DNA from: Hymenobacter sp. BT559
GTDB taxonomy: Bacteria > Bacteroidota > Bacteroidia > Cytophagales > Hymenobacteraceae
Length of the DNA: 64,000 bases
Reading direction: 5' to 3'
Assembly (NCBI RefSeq): GCF_017571525.1
Contig: NZ_JAGETY010000001.1
Coordinates: forward strand, 248,001 to 312,000
Each line of letters opens with the position of its first letter. The stretch's first letter is position 1. A program made the translations under genes and the position numbers. The notes below the pieces were generated by a model. It saw only the letters and a program-made list of their open reading frames with translations. It ran no database searches and was not told the DNA's origin. Below, in pieces: positions 45,526-54,019 of the stretch.

Positions 45526-46506
45526 GTGACCTACCTCGATTACATCGTCTTTTTTGAGAAGCTAGACCAGCGGCAAGCATTCTCAGGTAACGCTACCCGG
45601 CTTTATTTGAAACTGCTTGCCCTGGCCAATGCTATTGGCTGGCCAGCTGAGTTTGCCAAGCCCGACCCCTACATAGCGGCCGTATGCAGCTTCTCAATTA
45701 ATACGATGAAGGACTGCCGGGCGCAACTGGTAGCGGGTGGGCTACTCAGCATCACCTCAGGCGGAACAGGCCGCAGCGCTGCTACTACTTACCAGCTATT
45801 AAAGCCATCAAAATTTGACGCGTTACCAGTCTTAAACCCGTCAAATTTTGCTGGATTAAGAGCTCTAAAGCCGTCAAAATCTGACGGGTTTAAGGCCGAA
45901 AACCCGCTAAACCCATCAGAGAACCCATCAAATTTTGACACCCTTTATATAGATAAAGAAAATAACAACACTAGTGCGGCTAGCGCCGCCGAGGTGGGGA
46001 TTTCTTTTTCTGATGCGGCTTCGACTGAACAGCAAGCTGCAAAAACGAGCCGGTCCAAGAAGTCAAAAAAAAATGGGGCTAGCCTCGCCGACGTTGCCGC
46101 CCTGTCGCTGCCCCATACCGATCCCGAGTTTGCCGAGTCCTGGCGCATATTCTACACCGAAAACACGAAGCAGGCTGGCAAGCCCCTCACAGCATTTGAG
46201 CTGATGTTGAAAAAGCTGGGCAAGTATCCGGCTGGCTTCGCTGTGGTGATGCTTGATGCCGCCATACAGGGCAATTGGTCGGGCGTGGAAAACGCCGGTA
46301 CTGCTCGCGCCTTTGCCGAGTGGCAAAACGAGCAGGCTCGGCAAACTACCCACCGCCCGTTGCCCATGCCCTTGCCTACTGTAGGGCCAGCCCCTACTAC
46401 TGCGCCTGACCTCAACCCCGAAGTGGTTGCCCAGCGTCAGGCCCAACGCGAGACCGAGGCTGCTGAAGCCCGCCGCCGGGTGCGCGCCGGCTCGCTGGCC
46501 AGCTAG
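45526..46506 (+). CDS. Phage-type replication initiator with internal iterons
   Basis: A 326-residue protein started at a GTG giving MTYLDYIVFFEKLDQRQAFS; an ATG at 45478 is possible but overlaps the previous gene. Residues 1-95 look like a winged-helix initiator domain (FSINTMKDCRAQLVAGGLLSI). Residues 95-145 are low complexity with repeats of LxPSxFD and NPSNF, encoded by DNA repeats. The C-terminal part (about 180-260) resembles a helicase-loader interaction region. This plan (DNA-binding domain, iteron-coding linker, loading domain) is that of lambda O and related proteins. A helicase gene lies two genes down. Confidence 0.78.
   Translation: MTYLDYIVFFEKLDQRQAFSGNATRLYLKLLALANAIGWPAEFAKPDPYIAAVCSFSINTMKDCRAQLVAGGLLSITSGGTGRSAATTYQLLKPSKFDALPVLNPSNFAGLRALKPSKSDGFKAENPLNPSENPSNFDTLYIDKENNNTSAASAAEVGISFSDAASTEQQAAKTSRSKKSKKNGASLADVAALSLPHTDPEFAESWRIFYTENTKQAGKPLTAFELMLKKLGKYPAGFAVVMLDAAIQGNWSGVENAGTARAFAEWQNEQARQTTHRPLPMPLPTVGPAPTTAPDLNPEVVAQRQAQRETEAAEARRRVRAGSLAS
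45805..45975 (+). repeat. Iteron array and AT-rich stretch, candidate replication origin
   Basis: Four near-copies of CCRTCAAAWTTTGACG at 45805-45820, 45838-45850, 45871-45886 and 45925-45939, plus a partial one near 45912, each an imperfect palindrome. Directly after them is an AT-rich stretch (about 45943-45975) that could unwind. All lie inside the initiator gene. Confidence 0.65.
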
Positions 46507-46537
46507 GCCACCCCAACCCTTTCTCCCTTTCTCGCCG

Positions 46538-47056
46538 ATGTCTACGCCATCGCCAACTATTCCGCCCGCTCTCGATCAAGCTGGCCACGCGCTACGCCAA
46601 GTATTGCTACGCCTCGACCACTATGCCCGGCAGCAGGTGCAGCGCCTCGACAACTCAGCCCGCCACGCTTCAGCCGTAATGGCTCACGTCAACGACTTGC
46701 AGGCGCTGCTGGCGGCCGTGGAGCAGTATGAACAGGCCGCACTGGCTAGCCTGCCCCCAGCCCCAGTGCTTGTGGGCAACCTGAGTCCGGCACAGCTGCT
46801 GGCCTACCGTGAAGCCGACCCCATCTACCGCCTCGGCTGGGTGCGTGGGCACAAGGCGGGAGTAGCCCAGGGCCAGCGCGCCGCCGAGCCAGCCATGCGT
46901 CTCTACGCACAGCATGCCCCGCTGCCGGTGCCCACTACCCCACCTACCGACTACGCGGCCCTGGTACAGCAGGTGCGGGCTTTTCTCGACCAGATGACTC
47001 AGCGCTACGGCACAGGCCCGATTACCCGCCCTTACTACGCACCCACCGCTGCTTAA
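46538..47056 (+). CDS. Hypothetical protein between initiator and helicase
   Basis: A 172-residue protein begun at MSTPSPTIPPALDQAGHALR, 31 bp after the initiator stop. It is helical in the first 90 residues (LRQVLLRLDHYARQQVQRLD), followed by YRLGWVRGHKAGVAQGQRAAE. No domain recognised. Its place between initiator and helicase suggests an accessory replication role, such as helicase loading; that is inference from position only. Confidence 0.7.
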   Translation: MSTPSPTIPPALDQAGHALRQVLLRLDHYARQQVQRLDNSARHASAVMAHVNDLQALLAAVEQYEQAALASLPPAPVLVGNLSPAQLLAYREADPIYRLGWVRGHKAGVAQGQRAAEPAMRLYAQHAPLPVPTTPPTDYAALVQQVRAFLDQMTQRYGTGPITRPYYAPTAA

Positions 47057-47065
47057 CTCTTTTTT

Positions 47066-48274
47066 ATGGGACTCACCGATGGCCTCGGCCAGTATACCAC
47101 CGGGGGCGAAGCCCCACCGCCTAAAATCGCGCCGGCTAGTGCCTTGCTGCAGTTGGATGATCTCACCTGGCAGCGCATGGAGCACGCCTATCACCACGGC
47201 CTGCCCAAGGGCGAAACCTGCCACATCGACGCGCTAGACCCCCATTTCAAGTGGATGCCGGGCTACCTCAACGTGTGGACCGGGTGGATGAATGAGGGAA
47301 AAACCGAATGGGTGTACCAAATGCTGCTGCTGCGCGCCGTGCTAGCGGGTAAAAAATCGGCCATCTACTCGCCCGAGAACATGCCCGAGGAGCATATCTA
47401 CAACCAGCTCATTCACTCGCTCACGGGCCAGAACCCCGACCGTGATTGGCGCAACTGCCTGGCCTTGCACCGCTACAAGCTGGCTCGGGATTTCGTGCGC
47501 GAGTTCTTCGTGGTAGTGCACCCCGGCCGGGGACAGGGCCGCACGCCGGCCGACCTACTGCGCTACTTCGAAGCAGCAGTGGCTAAATGTGGCGTCAGCC
47601 ACTGCCTGCTCGACCCCTGGAATAAAGCCGACCACGCGGCCCTCGGCAGCATGGGTGGCTACGAGCCCTACCTTGTGCACACACTGGGTATGCTCACAGA
47701 TTGGAGCATCGATACGGGCCAGAGTCTCACTATCACGGCCCACCCTCGGCAGCTGCCCGACATGAAGCACGGGCAGGCCCGGCCCATTCCCGACAGCAGC
47801 CACATTGCCGGCGGGCAGACCTGGGAGAACATGGCCCACATCGTGGCCACTTACTACCGCCCCTGGAAGCACCTGGGTAGCAACCACCCGCTGTTCAGCG
47901 AGGTCGCCATCTACGTGCACAAGGTCAAAAGCGCCAAGCTCGTGGGCGTGCGTGGCAGCATCGGCGACGGGAGTGAGAACCCCGACACGCGCATCAACTA
48001 CCGCTGGGAAACCGGCCGCTACTACTTCAACGGGGCAAGCCCGCTCGACTGCCGCGCCGCTGAAGAATGCTACCTCTCCGATGAAGAGCTACGTGCTCGT
48101 GATGACTTACGGGCCGGTACTGTCGCCACCCAAGCGACATCTGACTACCAACCCCACACGCTGCGCACGGCTAGCCCCAACGCTTTCGACGAGGGCCAGC
48201 CCACCGACGAGTTGCCCGTGGGCTGGCACCCCAACGGCCGCCCCATTACACTGCCCAAATCGGCCAAAGTATAG
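47066..48274 (+). CDS. RecA/DnaB-fold replicative helicase
   Basis: A 402-residue P-loop ATPase. Walker A is GWMNEGKT at residues 73-80, preceded by the typical LNVWT entry strand; a Walker B-like SHCLLDPWNK lies near 178; ITAHPRQLPD near 228 and TWENMAHIVATYYRP near 252 fit the H3/H4 motifs of DnaB/Twinkle C-terminal domains. The N-terminal primase-binding domain of DnaB is missing, so it is the short phage form. It likely unwinds the element's origin together with the initiator encoded upstream. Confidence 0.85.
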   Translation: MGLTDGLGQYTTGGEAPPPKIAPASALLQLDDLTWQRMEHAYHHGLPKGETCHIDALDPHFKWMPGYLNVWTGWMNEGKTEWVYQMLLLRAVLAGKKSAIYSPENMPEEHIYNQLIHSLTGQNPDRDWRNCLALHRYKLARDFVREFFVVVHPGRGQGRTPADLLRYFEAAVAKCGVSHCLLDPWNKADHAALGSMGGYEPYLVHTLGMLTDWSIDTGQSLTITAHPRQLPDMKHGQARPIPDSSHIAGGQTWENMAHIVATYYRPWKHLGSNHPLFSEVAIYVHKVKSAKLVGVRGSIGDGSENPDTRINYRWETGRYYFNGASPLDCRAAEECYLSDEELRARDDLRAGTVATQATSDYQPHTLRTASPNAFDEGQPTDELPVGWHPNGRPITLPKSAKV

Positions 48275-48319
48275 CAGTTAGTAGATTATTAAACTCCGAC
48301 AACATCCGGTCTTTCAAAA

Positions 48320-48868
48320 ATGCCCCGTTACCCTCAACTCATTTGTAACCTGACTGATACGGAGAAAAACAGCTCCGGCATTTACGTGCTCCGCAACGCC
48401 CACGATTTACGGGTGTATGTGGGCGCGGCCAAGCACCTGGGGCGAGCCTGCGCCAGCACCCGCCACGAGTTGCGCCAGGGCCGCCACGCCTCCCGGCAAC
48501 TGCAAGCCTACGCCATCACCCACGGCCTGGCCTCGCTGCGCTTTGAGGTGCTGGAGCTGTGCCCGGTGGATGAACTACCCACGGCCAAGCAGCGCCAGGT
48601 AGCCGCCCATCTGGCCACCGACCCCGCCCACGGCTTTAATACACTGGCCTCGGCCGGCTTCACTCAGGGCCAGGTGCTCAGCGATGAGCACCGCGCCCGC
48701 ATCAGCGCCGGCAAGGTGGGCCGGCCCATCACCCCACGCACCGCCGAGCATCAGGAGAAGCTAGCCTCCGCCCACCGAGGGCGCACCCGCAGCCCCGAAA
48801 CTCGCGCCGCTATATCAGCTGCCACAACAGGCAAGAAAAAGCATAGAAAGGCCCCGCCAGCTGCCTAG
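48320..48868 (+). CDS. GIY-YIG homing-type endonuclease with NUMOD3 motifs
   Basis: A 182-residue protein. The GIY-YIG nuclease core is near residues 18-85: SSGIYVLRNAHDLRVYVGAA, then ASTRHELRQGRHASRQLQAY. The C-terminal tail carries NUMOD3-type DNA-binding repeats (LSDEHRARISAGKVGR, SPETRAAISAATTGKKKH). Such enzymes are common free-standing homing endonucleases in phages. The second Tyr of GIY-YIG is kept as YVG. It sits after the replication genes and may be a selfish insertion. Confidence 0.88.
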   Translation: MPRYPQLICNLTDTEKNSSGIYVLRNAHDLRVYVGAAKHLGRACASTRHELRQGRHASRQLQAYAITHGLASLRFEVLELCPVDELPTAKQRQVAAHLATDPAHGFNTLASAGFTQGQVLSDEHRARISAGKVGRPITPRTAEHQEKLASAHRGRTRSPETRAAISAATTGKKKHRKAPPAA

Positions 48869-48968
48869 CAGCGCCATTACCTCACTACCCCTTTATAGCA
48901 ACTCAATGAGCCCCTAACGCCCGCTTTTCACTCCCATTCTTTTCTTTTTTTCATTTCCCTTTTTTCTT

Positions 48969-49619
48969 ATGCCCTTTACTCCCGTTTTACTGGCCGACGA
49001 CACCCAACGCTATGCCCAAGAGGTGGCACAGCTGACGCAACGAATGGCCCCGTTGCAAGAATGCTTGGATGCCTACACAGCCTTAGGGCTGGCGACTGCA
49101 CCTACTACGACCGACCTAGCCGACCTATGGAATGCCCCCACTACTTTCCTGGAACGGATGCTCACGGGTGGCCAGCCCGTCACGCTCGGTGGGGGCGGCG
49201 GTGGCCTGGTAGTGGCCCCCGGTCAAGTATACCAGTTGCTGGCAAAGCCGGCCGGCACTGAGGCGTTTCTGGCCACCATAAAACGCTTGCATGGCCAGGG
49301 AGCATCCGCCTGGAACGGCGGCAACGTGTCCACCGAAGTGTATGAGCTAGTTGGTGGAACCCTGCAAATCAAGCAAGCCCAACTGGATTCCATCCGCGAA
49401 ACCTGCCGCATCTATGCTCGTAGTCAGCGCCAAAAGGACGAGTGGGATGCCCTCCAAGTGGTAGTAAATACCTTGGAAACCATTCGACAAAACGGCCGCT
49501 TCGGCGCCGCCTTTGACGCCCCGCAGTACTTAAAAGAAGCCTTGACTAACGGCGGGAACGGCAATGCCCTTAACCCCATCCAGGCCAACGCCGCCTACAT
49601 TGCTAGCGGCGTGCTTTAG
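48969..49619 (+). CDS. Hypothetical element protein
   Basis: A 216-residue protein with no recognised family. It has a helical N-terminus (YAQEVAQLTQRMAPLQECLD), a Gly run in the middle (LGGGGGGLVV) and Asn/Gly-rich end. No signal peptide or membrane segment. Located between the endonuclease and a small HTH-like protein; a structural or packaging-related role cannot be excluded. Confidence 0.65.
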   Translation: MPFTPVLLADDTQRYAQEVAQLTQRMAPLQECLDAYTALGLATAPTTTDLADLWNAPTTFLERMLTGGQPVTLGGGGGGLVVAPGQVYQLLAKPAGTEAFLATIKRLHGQGASAWNGGNVSTEVYELVGGTLQIKQAQLDSIRETCRIYARSQRQKDEWDALQVVVNTLETIRQNGRFGAAFDAPQYLKEALTNGGNGNALNPIQANAAYIASGVL

Positions 49620-49630
49620 CCCTTTTTTTG

Positions 49631-49822
49631 ATGAGCCCACAAGCAGATTCTGGGGGACGACAAACGCGCCGGCCCTTCACCCGCGCCGATTATCACTACC
49701 TGGCCCAGCACTACCCCCACCAGTCGGCAGGCGCCTGCGCGCGGGCTCTAGGCCGCACACCGGGCAGTCTCTACAGCTTCGTAGCCGACCATCCAGAATT
49801 ACGCAAACAGGGTAAGCCCTGA
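49631..49822 (+). CDS. Small HTH-like protein
   Basis: A 63-residue basic protein: FTRADYHYLAQHYPHQSAGA then CARALGRTPGSLYSFVADHP, which reads as a small three-helix DNA-binding domain. ATG at 49631 (a TTG precedes it). It lies 11 bp after the previous gene. The first copy of the TTAGSTATAAGT motif follows 8 bp after its stop. Confidence 0.6.
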   Translation: MSPQADSGGRQTRRPFTRADYHYLAQHYPHQSAGACARALGRTPGSLYSFVADHPELRKQGKP

Positions 49823-49830
49823 GCACACTA

Positions 49831-49850
49831 TTAGCTATAAGTTTCTTGCT
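49831..49850 (+). repeat. TTAGSTATAAGTNNCTTGC motif, copy 1
   Basis: TTAGCTATAAGTTTCTTGCT, just after a stop codon; related copies at 50064-50082 and 52170-52188. Function unknown; a promoter-like or module-junction sequence is possible. Confidence 0.55.
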
Positions 49851-49889
49851 GGCCGCACTAGAAAGCCACACCTTTACACCATCAATTTT

Positions 49890-49931
49890 CTTCGAAAAAC
49901 CCCGCTCTGTTTCAGACGGGGCTTTTTTGTG
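49890..49931. terminator. Rho-independent terminator
   Basis: AAAAACCCCG and CGGGGCTTTTTT arms with an inner CTG/CAG pairing around TTT, between the small HTH gene and the tape-measure gene. The rest of this 310-bp gap holds two copies of the 19-bp motif and a second hairpin. Confidence 0.7.
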
Positions 49932-50063
49932 TCCAGTCTCTGCCTCTTGCTTCTATGCTATAGGCAGGTAGTAGGGCCGCCGCTCTTGAGTCCACCGTGC
50001 GCATCTCTACTTATTCATTGCCAGCCATCTGGTTCTGCGCACACATGGGGCTTAAGTAAATTA

Positions 50064-50082
50064 TTAGGTATAAGTCACTTGC
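50064..50082 (+). repeat. TTAGSTATAAGTNNCTTGC motif, copy 2
   Basis: TTAGGTATAAGTCACTTGC, about 50 bp before the tape-measure gene; it runs into a 9-bp hairpin TTGCCCCGT / ACGGGGCAA (50079-50104). Confidence 0.55.
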
Positions 50083-50132
50083 CCCGTGCTCTAGTACGGG
50101 GCAATTTGCATTTTTACTAATCTGCTGTTGCA

Positions 50133-51812
50133 ATGAGTGCGCTTACTATCCCCGTCAAGTTTAGCCTAGAGGACCTTGTCAGTCCTGGCCTAGCTAAAAT
50201 CATTCGTCAAACCCAGGAAATAACACAGAAGATTGAGCGACCGCACCACCTCAACGTCGATACTAGCGCCGCCAAAAGCGGCTTGCAGGGTATCGGCAAG
50301 CTGCTTGGTGGGCTGGGCCTGGCCTTCGGTGCCTTTGAGGCCTTCAACTTTCTAAAGGAGTCGGTGAGCATGTTTAACTCGGCCGACCAGGCGGGGGCGC
50401 AGTTTGACGCCACGCTGAGGTCGACGGGCAACGCGGTGGGTATCGCCCGGGGTGAGCTGCTTAAGATGAGCACAGATTTGATGGGCAAAAGCCTGTTTGA
50501 TGATGATGCCATTACCGGAGCCCAGAGCATCCTGCTTACGTTCCACAACATTAAAGGAGCCGTTTACAAGGAGGCCGTTCCGGCCATGTTGGACATGGCC
50601 ACCAAAATGCACCTAAGCCTCGACAGCGCGGCTCAGTTGGTAGGCAAAGCACTGGATAGTCCGAAGGAAGGCCTGAGTGCACTGACTCGCATGGGCGTGC
50701 GCTTCTCCGATAGCCAGCAGGCAATGATTGCCAAATTTGTCAAAACGGGCCAGGCCGCCAAAGCGCAGTCGCTGATGCTGCAAGAATTAAAAGTTCAGTT
50801 CGGCGGTTCCGCCGAGGCAGCCAGCAAGGCCGGCACGGGTGGATGGACGGTGCTCTACAACCGATTTAACAATGTCCGCGAGTCTATTGGGGCCTTACTT
50901 AGTCAGGGTGCGGACCAGGGCCTACCCATTCTCAATAACTTAGTCACGGAAGGCCAGAAAGCTGTCGACTGGGTAAGTACCCACCTTGAGGGTATCAAGG
51001 CCGCCTTTGCACCGCTCCAAGACGCCGTTCAGCCGCTGCTCGACACGTTTCGAAAGCTATGGGGCGAGCAGTATGGAAACAGCGAAGTTGGCGACATACT
51101 GGCGCAGACCTTTAACCGCATTGGCGGCGTCATTCGCCTGGTTTCTCCCTTTATTAAAACGGCCGCCACGCTACTGGGCGCCGTCTGGGAGCAAGGCCAG
51201 CGCGTGGTAAATACGCTCGCTAAATTCTGGGAGACCACCCCCAAGCTTCAGAAATTCTTTTCTGGGCTTTATGAAGGGGCCTTATCGGCCTTCAAGGGCA
51301 TTGCCGAGGCCGTAGGCAAGTACCTGGGCGGCACGGCCACCTTCATCGAAGGCATCTTCACCGGTGACCTGCACAAAATTGGGGACGGCCTGAAACAGAC
51401 GCTGGGCTCGCTGGGCGACCTGCAGGGCGTGGGCATGAAGGCCGCCAATTCTTTTGTAGACGGCTATAAAAAGGGTGTTGGTCCCACCGATGACTTGTTA
51501 GAGATAGGGTTGTTCGGCGTGGAAAGCAAAGGACGAGGCGATGCAGCCAGCAAGTTCATGGCTGGCGGCAAATCGGCCAGCAAGGCGTTAGTGCCCGCCC
51601 TGACCGCCGACGCCAGTAAGGGCGGGGTAGTAGGTGGCAGCAGCGGTGGCGCGAAGGTGATTAACATCACCCTTCGAGTTGATAGCCCCTTCCGCAACAC
51701 GATTATCAACGTGAACGGCGTCACGGAGGGCGCCAAGGAGGCCGCCGACACTTTCCGCGAGTGGTTCATGGCCGAGCTGAACGACGTGAACACCATGTCC
51801 AGCAATTTTTAA
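50133..51812 (+). CDS. Tail tape-measure-like protein, short
   Basis: A 559-residue protein resembling the conserved part of phage tail tape-measure proteins: a membrane-like Gly/Ala segment (LLGGLGLAFGAFEAFNFLKE) near residue 50, then GAQFDATLRSTGNAVGIARG, LTFHNIKGAVYKEAVPAMLD, LDSPKEGLSALTRMGVRFSD and GGWTVLYNRFNNVRESIGALL, the TP901-type core. Typical tape measures run to 700-2000 residues. It is the only virion-type gene in the element. It could be a prophage relic or a satellite gene acting on a helper phage's tail. Confidence 0.8.
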   Translation: MSALTIPVKFSLEDLVSPGLAKIIRQTQEITQKIERPHHLNVDTSAAKSGLQGIGKLLGGLGLAFGAFEAFNFLKESVSMFNSADQAGAQFDATLRSTGNAVGIARGELLKMSTDLMGKSLFDDDAITGAQSILLTFHNIKGAVYKEAVPAMLDMATKMHLSLDSAAQLVGKALDSPKEGLSALTRMGVRFSDSQQAMIAKFVKTGQAAKAQSLMLQELKVQFGGSAEAASKAGTGGWTVLYNRFNNVRESIGALLSQGADQGLPILNNLVTEGQKAVDWVSTHLEGIKAAFAPLQDAVQPLLDTFRKLWGEQYGNSEVGDILAQTFNRIGGVIRLVSPFIKTAATLLGAVWEQGQRVVNTLAKFWETTPKLQKFFSGLYEGALSAFKGIAEAVGKYLGGTATFIEGIFTGDLHKIGDGLKQTLGSLGDLQGVGMKAANSFVDGYKKGVGPTDDLLEIGLFGVESKGRGDAASKFMAGGKSASKALVPALTADASKGGVVGGSSGGAKVINITLRVDSPFRNTIINVNGVTEGAKEAADTFREWFMAELNDVNTMSSNF

Positions 51813-51813
51813 G

Positions 51814-52173
51814 ATGTCAACTACTCCCGCTACCCTGACGCTAGGCTACCTAGCGCAACTGGTTGGCAAGCCCTACCTGACGCTTGCCGACCTCGAATCA
51901 ATCAACGGGCAGCTGCAGCCCGATGGCAGTTGCCTGCGCACGCCCAAGGTGCCCCCTGAGCAGTGGGCCGCGCTAGCGCCTGGCACACGCATTGCCTTTC
52001 GTTTGAAAGGCGAAGCGGCTCTGCAGGCTGGTGAGGTGGTGAGCAATAGCCTGGCTTACCTGCTGCTCCCGTCCCTTGTGATTCGCCACTTATCTAGGGA
52101 CTTGACCGGTACGGTTCGCCGCCGGCAGCTGCGCGACGTGTACCGGCTTGAGCTTACGCCTGGCCCAGGTTAG
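51814..52173 (+). CDS. Hypothetical protein linked to the tape-measure gene
   Basis: A 119-residue protein starting 1 bp after the tape-measure stop, so translation is coupled. No motif recognised; the middle (ALAPGTRIAFRLKGEAALQAGE) is beta-rich. In tail modules the next gene is often a distal tail or baseplate component, but sequence support is lacking. Its stop overlaps the third copy of the TTAGSTATAAGT motif. Confidence 0.65.
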   Translation: MSTTPATLTLGYLAQLVGKPYLTLADLESINGQLQPDGSCLRTPKVPPEQWAALAPGTRIAFRLKGEAALQAGEVVSNSLAYLLLPSLVIRHLSRDLTGTVRRRQLRDVYRLELTPGPG

Positions 52174-52188
52174 GTATAAGTTGCTTGC
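52170..52188 (+). repeat. TTAGSTATAAGTNNCTTGC motif, copy 3
   Basis: TTAGGTATAAGTTGCTTGC overlaps the stop codon of the preceding gene. Confidence 0.55.
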
Positions 52189-52250
52189 TGCAAGCTAGCG
52201 GCTAGCCCAGTTTTGCAAGGGGTCTAAGCACCCGTTTTTCAACAGCGCCG

Positions 52251-52282
52251 AAAGCCCTACCCGCCTCGGGTGGGGCTTTTTC
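52251..52282 (+). terminator. Rho-independent terminator
   Basis: AGCCCTACCC / GGGTGGGGCT stem (one wobble) and T-run, ending the rightward transcript of the element core. Confidence 0.8.
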
Positions 52283-52325
52283 GTGCCTGTCGTGCTCTAC
52301 GTACTGCTGTTTAGCGTTCACACAT

Positions 52326-52362
52326 AAGGGCCGCTATGACAGCAGACGAGCGGCCCTTTTTG
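52326..52362. terminator. Second terminator between convergent genes
   Basis: A perfect 10-bp stem AAGGGCCGCT / AGCGGCCCTT with a 13-nt loop and T-run; separates the core from the minus-strand cargo pair. Confidence 0.8.
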
Positions 52363-52384
52363 TTCGTGTGGTTGCAGGCCAAGA

Positions 52385-52696
52385 CTACAGCCAGTCGTAA
52401 TTGATTAGGTGCGCTAAGTTGTCCGTTACTTTTTTATCTGGATTGCTTCTCAAGTATTTGTTGCTCCCAGTTCCTACTACAGTAACAGTTTCTCCAATTT
52501 TCCAATAACAACTCGTGTAGTCCCATAACCAAGTCGTAGCACTGTTACCTGCGGTTTCTAATAATTTGATAGCGTCAGCCTTAGATGTCTTTCGGCCTCT
52601 GCTGATTCTATTTCCTTGAAGCACTTCATGAAATGCATAATGTGTGAGAACACCATCGTCACCCATCCAAATGCCTGATATTCTGTAGATTGTCAT
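52385..52696 (-). CDS. DUF3892 protein
   Basis: A 103-residue protein of the DUF3892 type: YRISGIWMGDDGVLTHYAFH, SKADAIKLLETAGNSATTWL, then WKIGETVTVVGTGSNKYLRS. Role unknown. It follows the 346-residue gene after 28 bp on the same strand. Both are clearly AT-richer than the element core, pointing to separate acquisition. Confidence 0.85.
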   Translation of the reverse strand: MTIYRISGIWMGDDGVLTHYAFHEVLQGNRISRGRKTSKADAIKLLETAGNSATTWLWDYTSCYWKIGETVTVVGTGSNKYLRSNPDKKVTDNLAHLINYDWL

Positions 52697-52724
52697 AATG
52701 GGAGCTGGGAAATGAGTTTATGAT

Positions 52725-53765
52725 TTATAGTAGCACCTCTCCAGTCTCTGGGTCAACGGATGTGCCACCAGTGAAATTGACATCGTCAACCAATGCTTGA
52801 GCTTGTTCAACTAAATCATCTCGATTTAGCAGGCCATCATCCTCATTTCGCCGCACATTGTCTGTGACATCCACATCAGGCTGGTCACGGTCAGAATAGA
52901 CTAAATGGAAGGTCTTTTGCTTCTTGCTCAGTTCAAGTCTGATGGTAACATCTGTAACCAATTGCTCCTCTCCACCTAGTTGGATTTTCGCCTTAGGTGT
53001 GCCTTCTGTCATATTAAGCTCAGGCTTGCCCGTCATTATATTAAGAGCCCACTCCTGCCAACTTGCCGGTAAGTCAACTGCTAAGTAAGAAACCCTCTGA
53101 GTTCCCTTGAAGGCATGTTCTTTAGGGTCTCTGCTATAGAGATTGTTAATGTTTTCGGGAATGCCTTCTTTAACTATAGTCAGTTCTTTGAACTGGCCAC
53201 TTTCTAGCATGCGTTTAAATACACGTCTATCCAGTAAGTTATTTAGTTTGACTCGGTATCGTTGTAGACCTTTAGTGTTCATGAAATCCTGAAAGGTTTT
53301 TTCAACAACGCCTTTAATACCAAGACTTTGCGCTCGCTGTAGCACTAGGTAGGCTTTTTTACCTGATTTCGGAACATGCAAATAATAGAATGCAGGTCGT
53401 GTAACGTGCAGGTCCTTAGTAATGCTTACTACCTTTTTACTCTTAGCTTTTTTACCGCCGCTATCCTTTGATGTTAAATCAATGACCGTTGAGGGTGTAC
53501 CATTCCTACCTGTATCGAAATAGCCATACAGCTCTCGCTCATTTTCGGCAAGCCTCGGTAGAGGGAATCTGTTGTCAGGTCCAGCAAGAGCGATAGATGT
53601 ATTATTAGCCCGCGGCATTTCTGCCGCTATTTCATAAATGCCCATCGCAAACTCCTTGAATAAATCAAGTAGGTCGACATTCCCACCGAAATTACTTGGC
53701 ATTTGGGACTCTTTGTCACCAGTAATAATTATACTGTAAACAGCAAGTAGTACTTTGTTTTCCAT
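52725..53765 (-). CDS. Unknown 346-residue cargo protein
   Basis: No family recognised. No signal peptide or membrane segments. Seen in it: an N-terminal helical part (LLDLFKEFAMGIYEIAAEMP), a basic stretch SGGKKAKSKKVVSITKDLHV, a central helical region (KLNNLLDRRVFKRMLESGQF), and an acidic C-terminus ending in DPETGEVLL. It is the last gene before the right att repeat, AT-rich, and paired with DUF3892. A place next to the att site is common for cargo such as phage-defence genes, but no nuclease, NTPase or toxin motif is visible. Confidence 0.7.
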   Translation of the reverse strand: MENKVLLAVYSIIITGDKESQMPSNFGGNVDLLDLFKEFAMGIYEIAAEMPRANNTSIALAGPDNRFPLPRLAENERELYGYFDTGRNGTPSTVIDLTSKDSGGKKAKSKKVVSITKDLHVTRPAFYYLHVPKSGKKAYLVLQRAQSLGIKGVVEKTFQDFMNTKGLQRYRVKLNNLLDRRVFKRMLESGQFKELTIVKEGIPENINNLYSRDPKEHAFKGTQRVSYLAVDLPASWQEWALNIMTGKPELNMTEGTPKAKIQLGGEEQLVTDVTIRLELSKKQKTFHLVYSDRDQPDVDVTDNVRRNEDDGLLNRDDLVEQAQALVDDVNFTGGTSVDPETGEVLL

Positions 53766-53909
53766 AGACAGAGAGCTTCATGGCTTAGAACGCTTAATAG
53801 CTATGCATTCAGGCCAATTATTAAGATGTTTGAATGAGTGAGAGTGCAAAACTCACGCAATCTCCACGGCATCACAAACATTGTCCCCTTATCCGTCCCC
53901 CCGAAATGC

Positions 53910-53945
53910 AAAAAAGCCCCTAGCATTTTGCTAAGGGCTTTTTTT
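53910..53945 (-). terminator. Terminator carried by the element for tRNA-Phe
   Basis: GCCC-x-TAGCA / TGCTA-x-GGGC stem with one C-A mismatch, flanked by A and T runs, placed directly 3' of the tRNA on the minus strand. It replaces the original terminator now at 40421-40451. Confidence 0.75.
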
Positions 53946-53946
53946 G

Positions 53947-54019
<73 letters not shown>

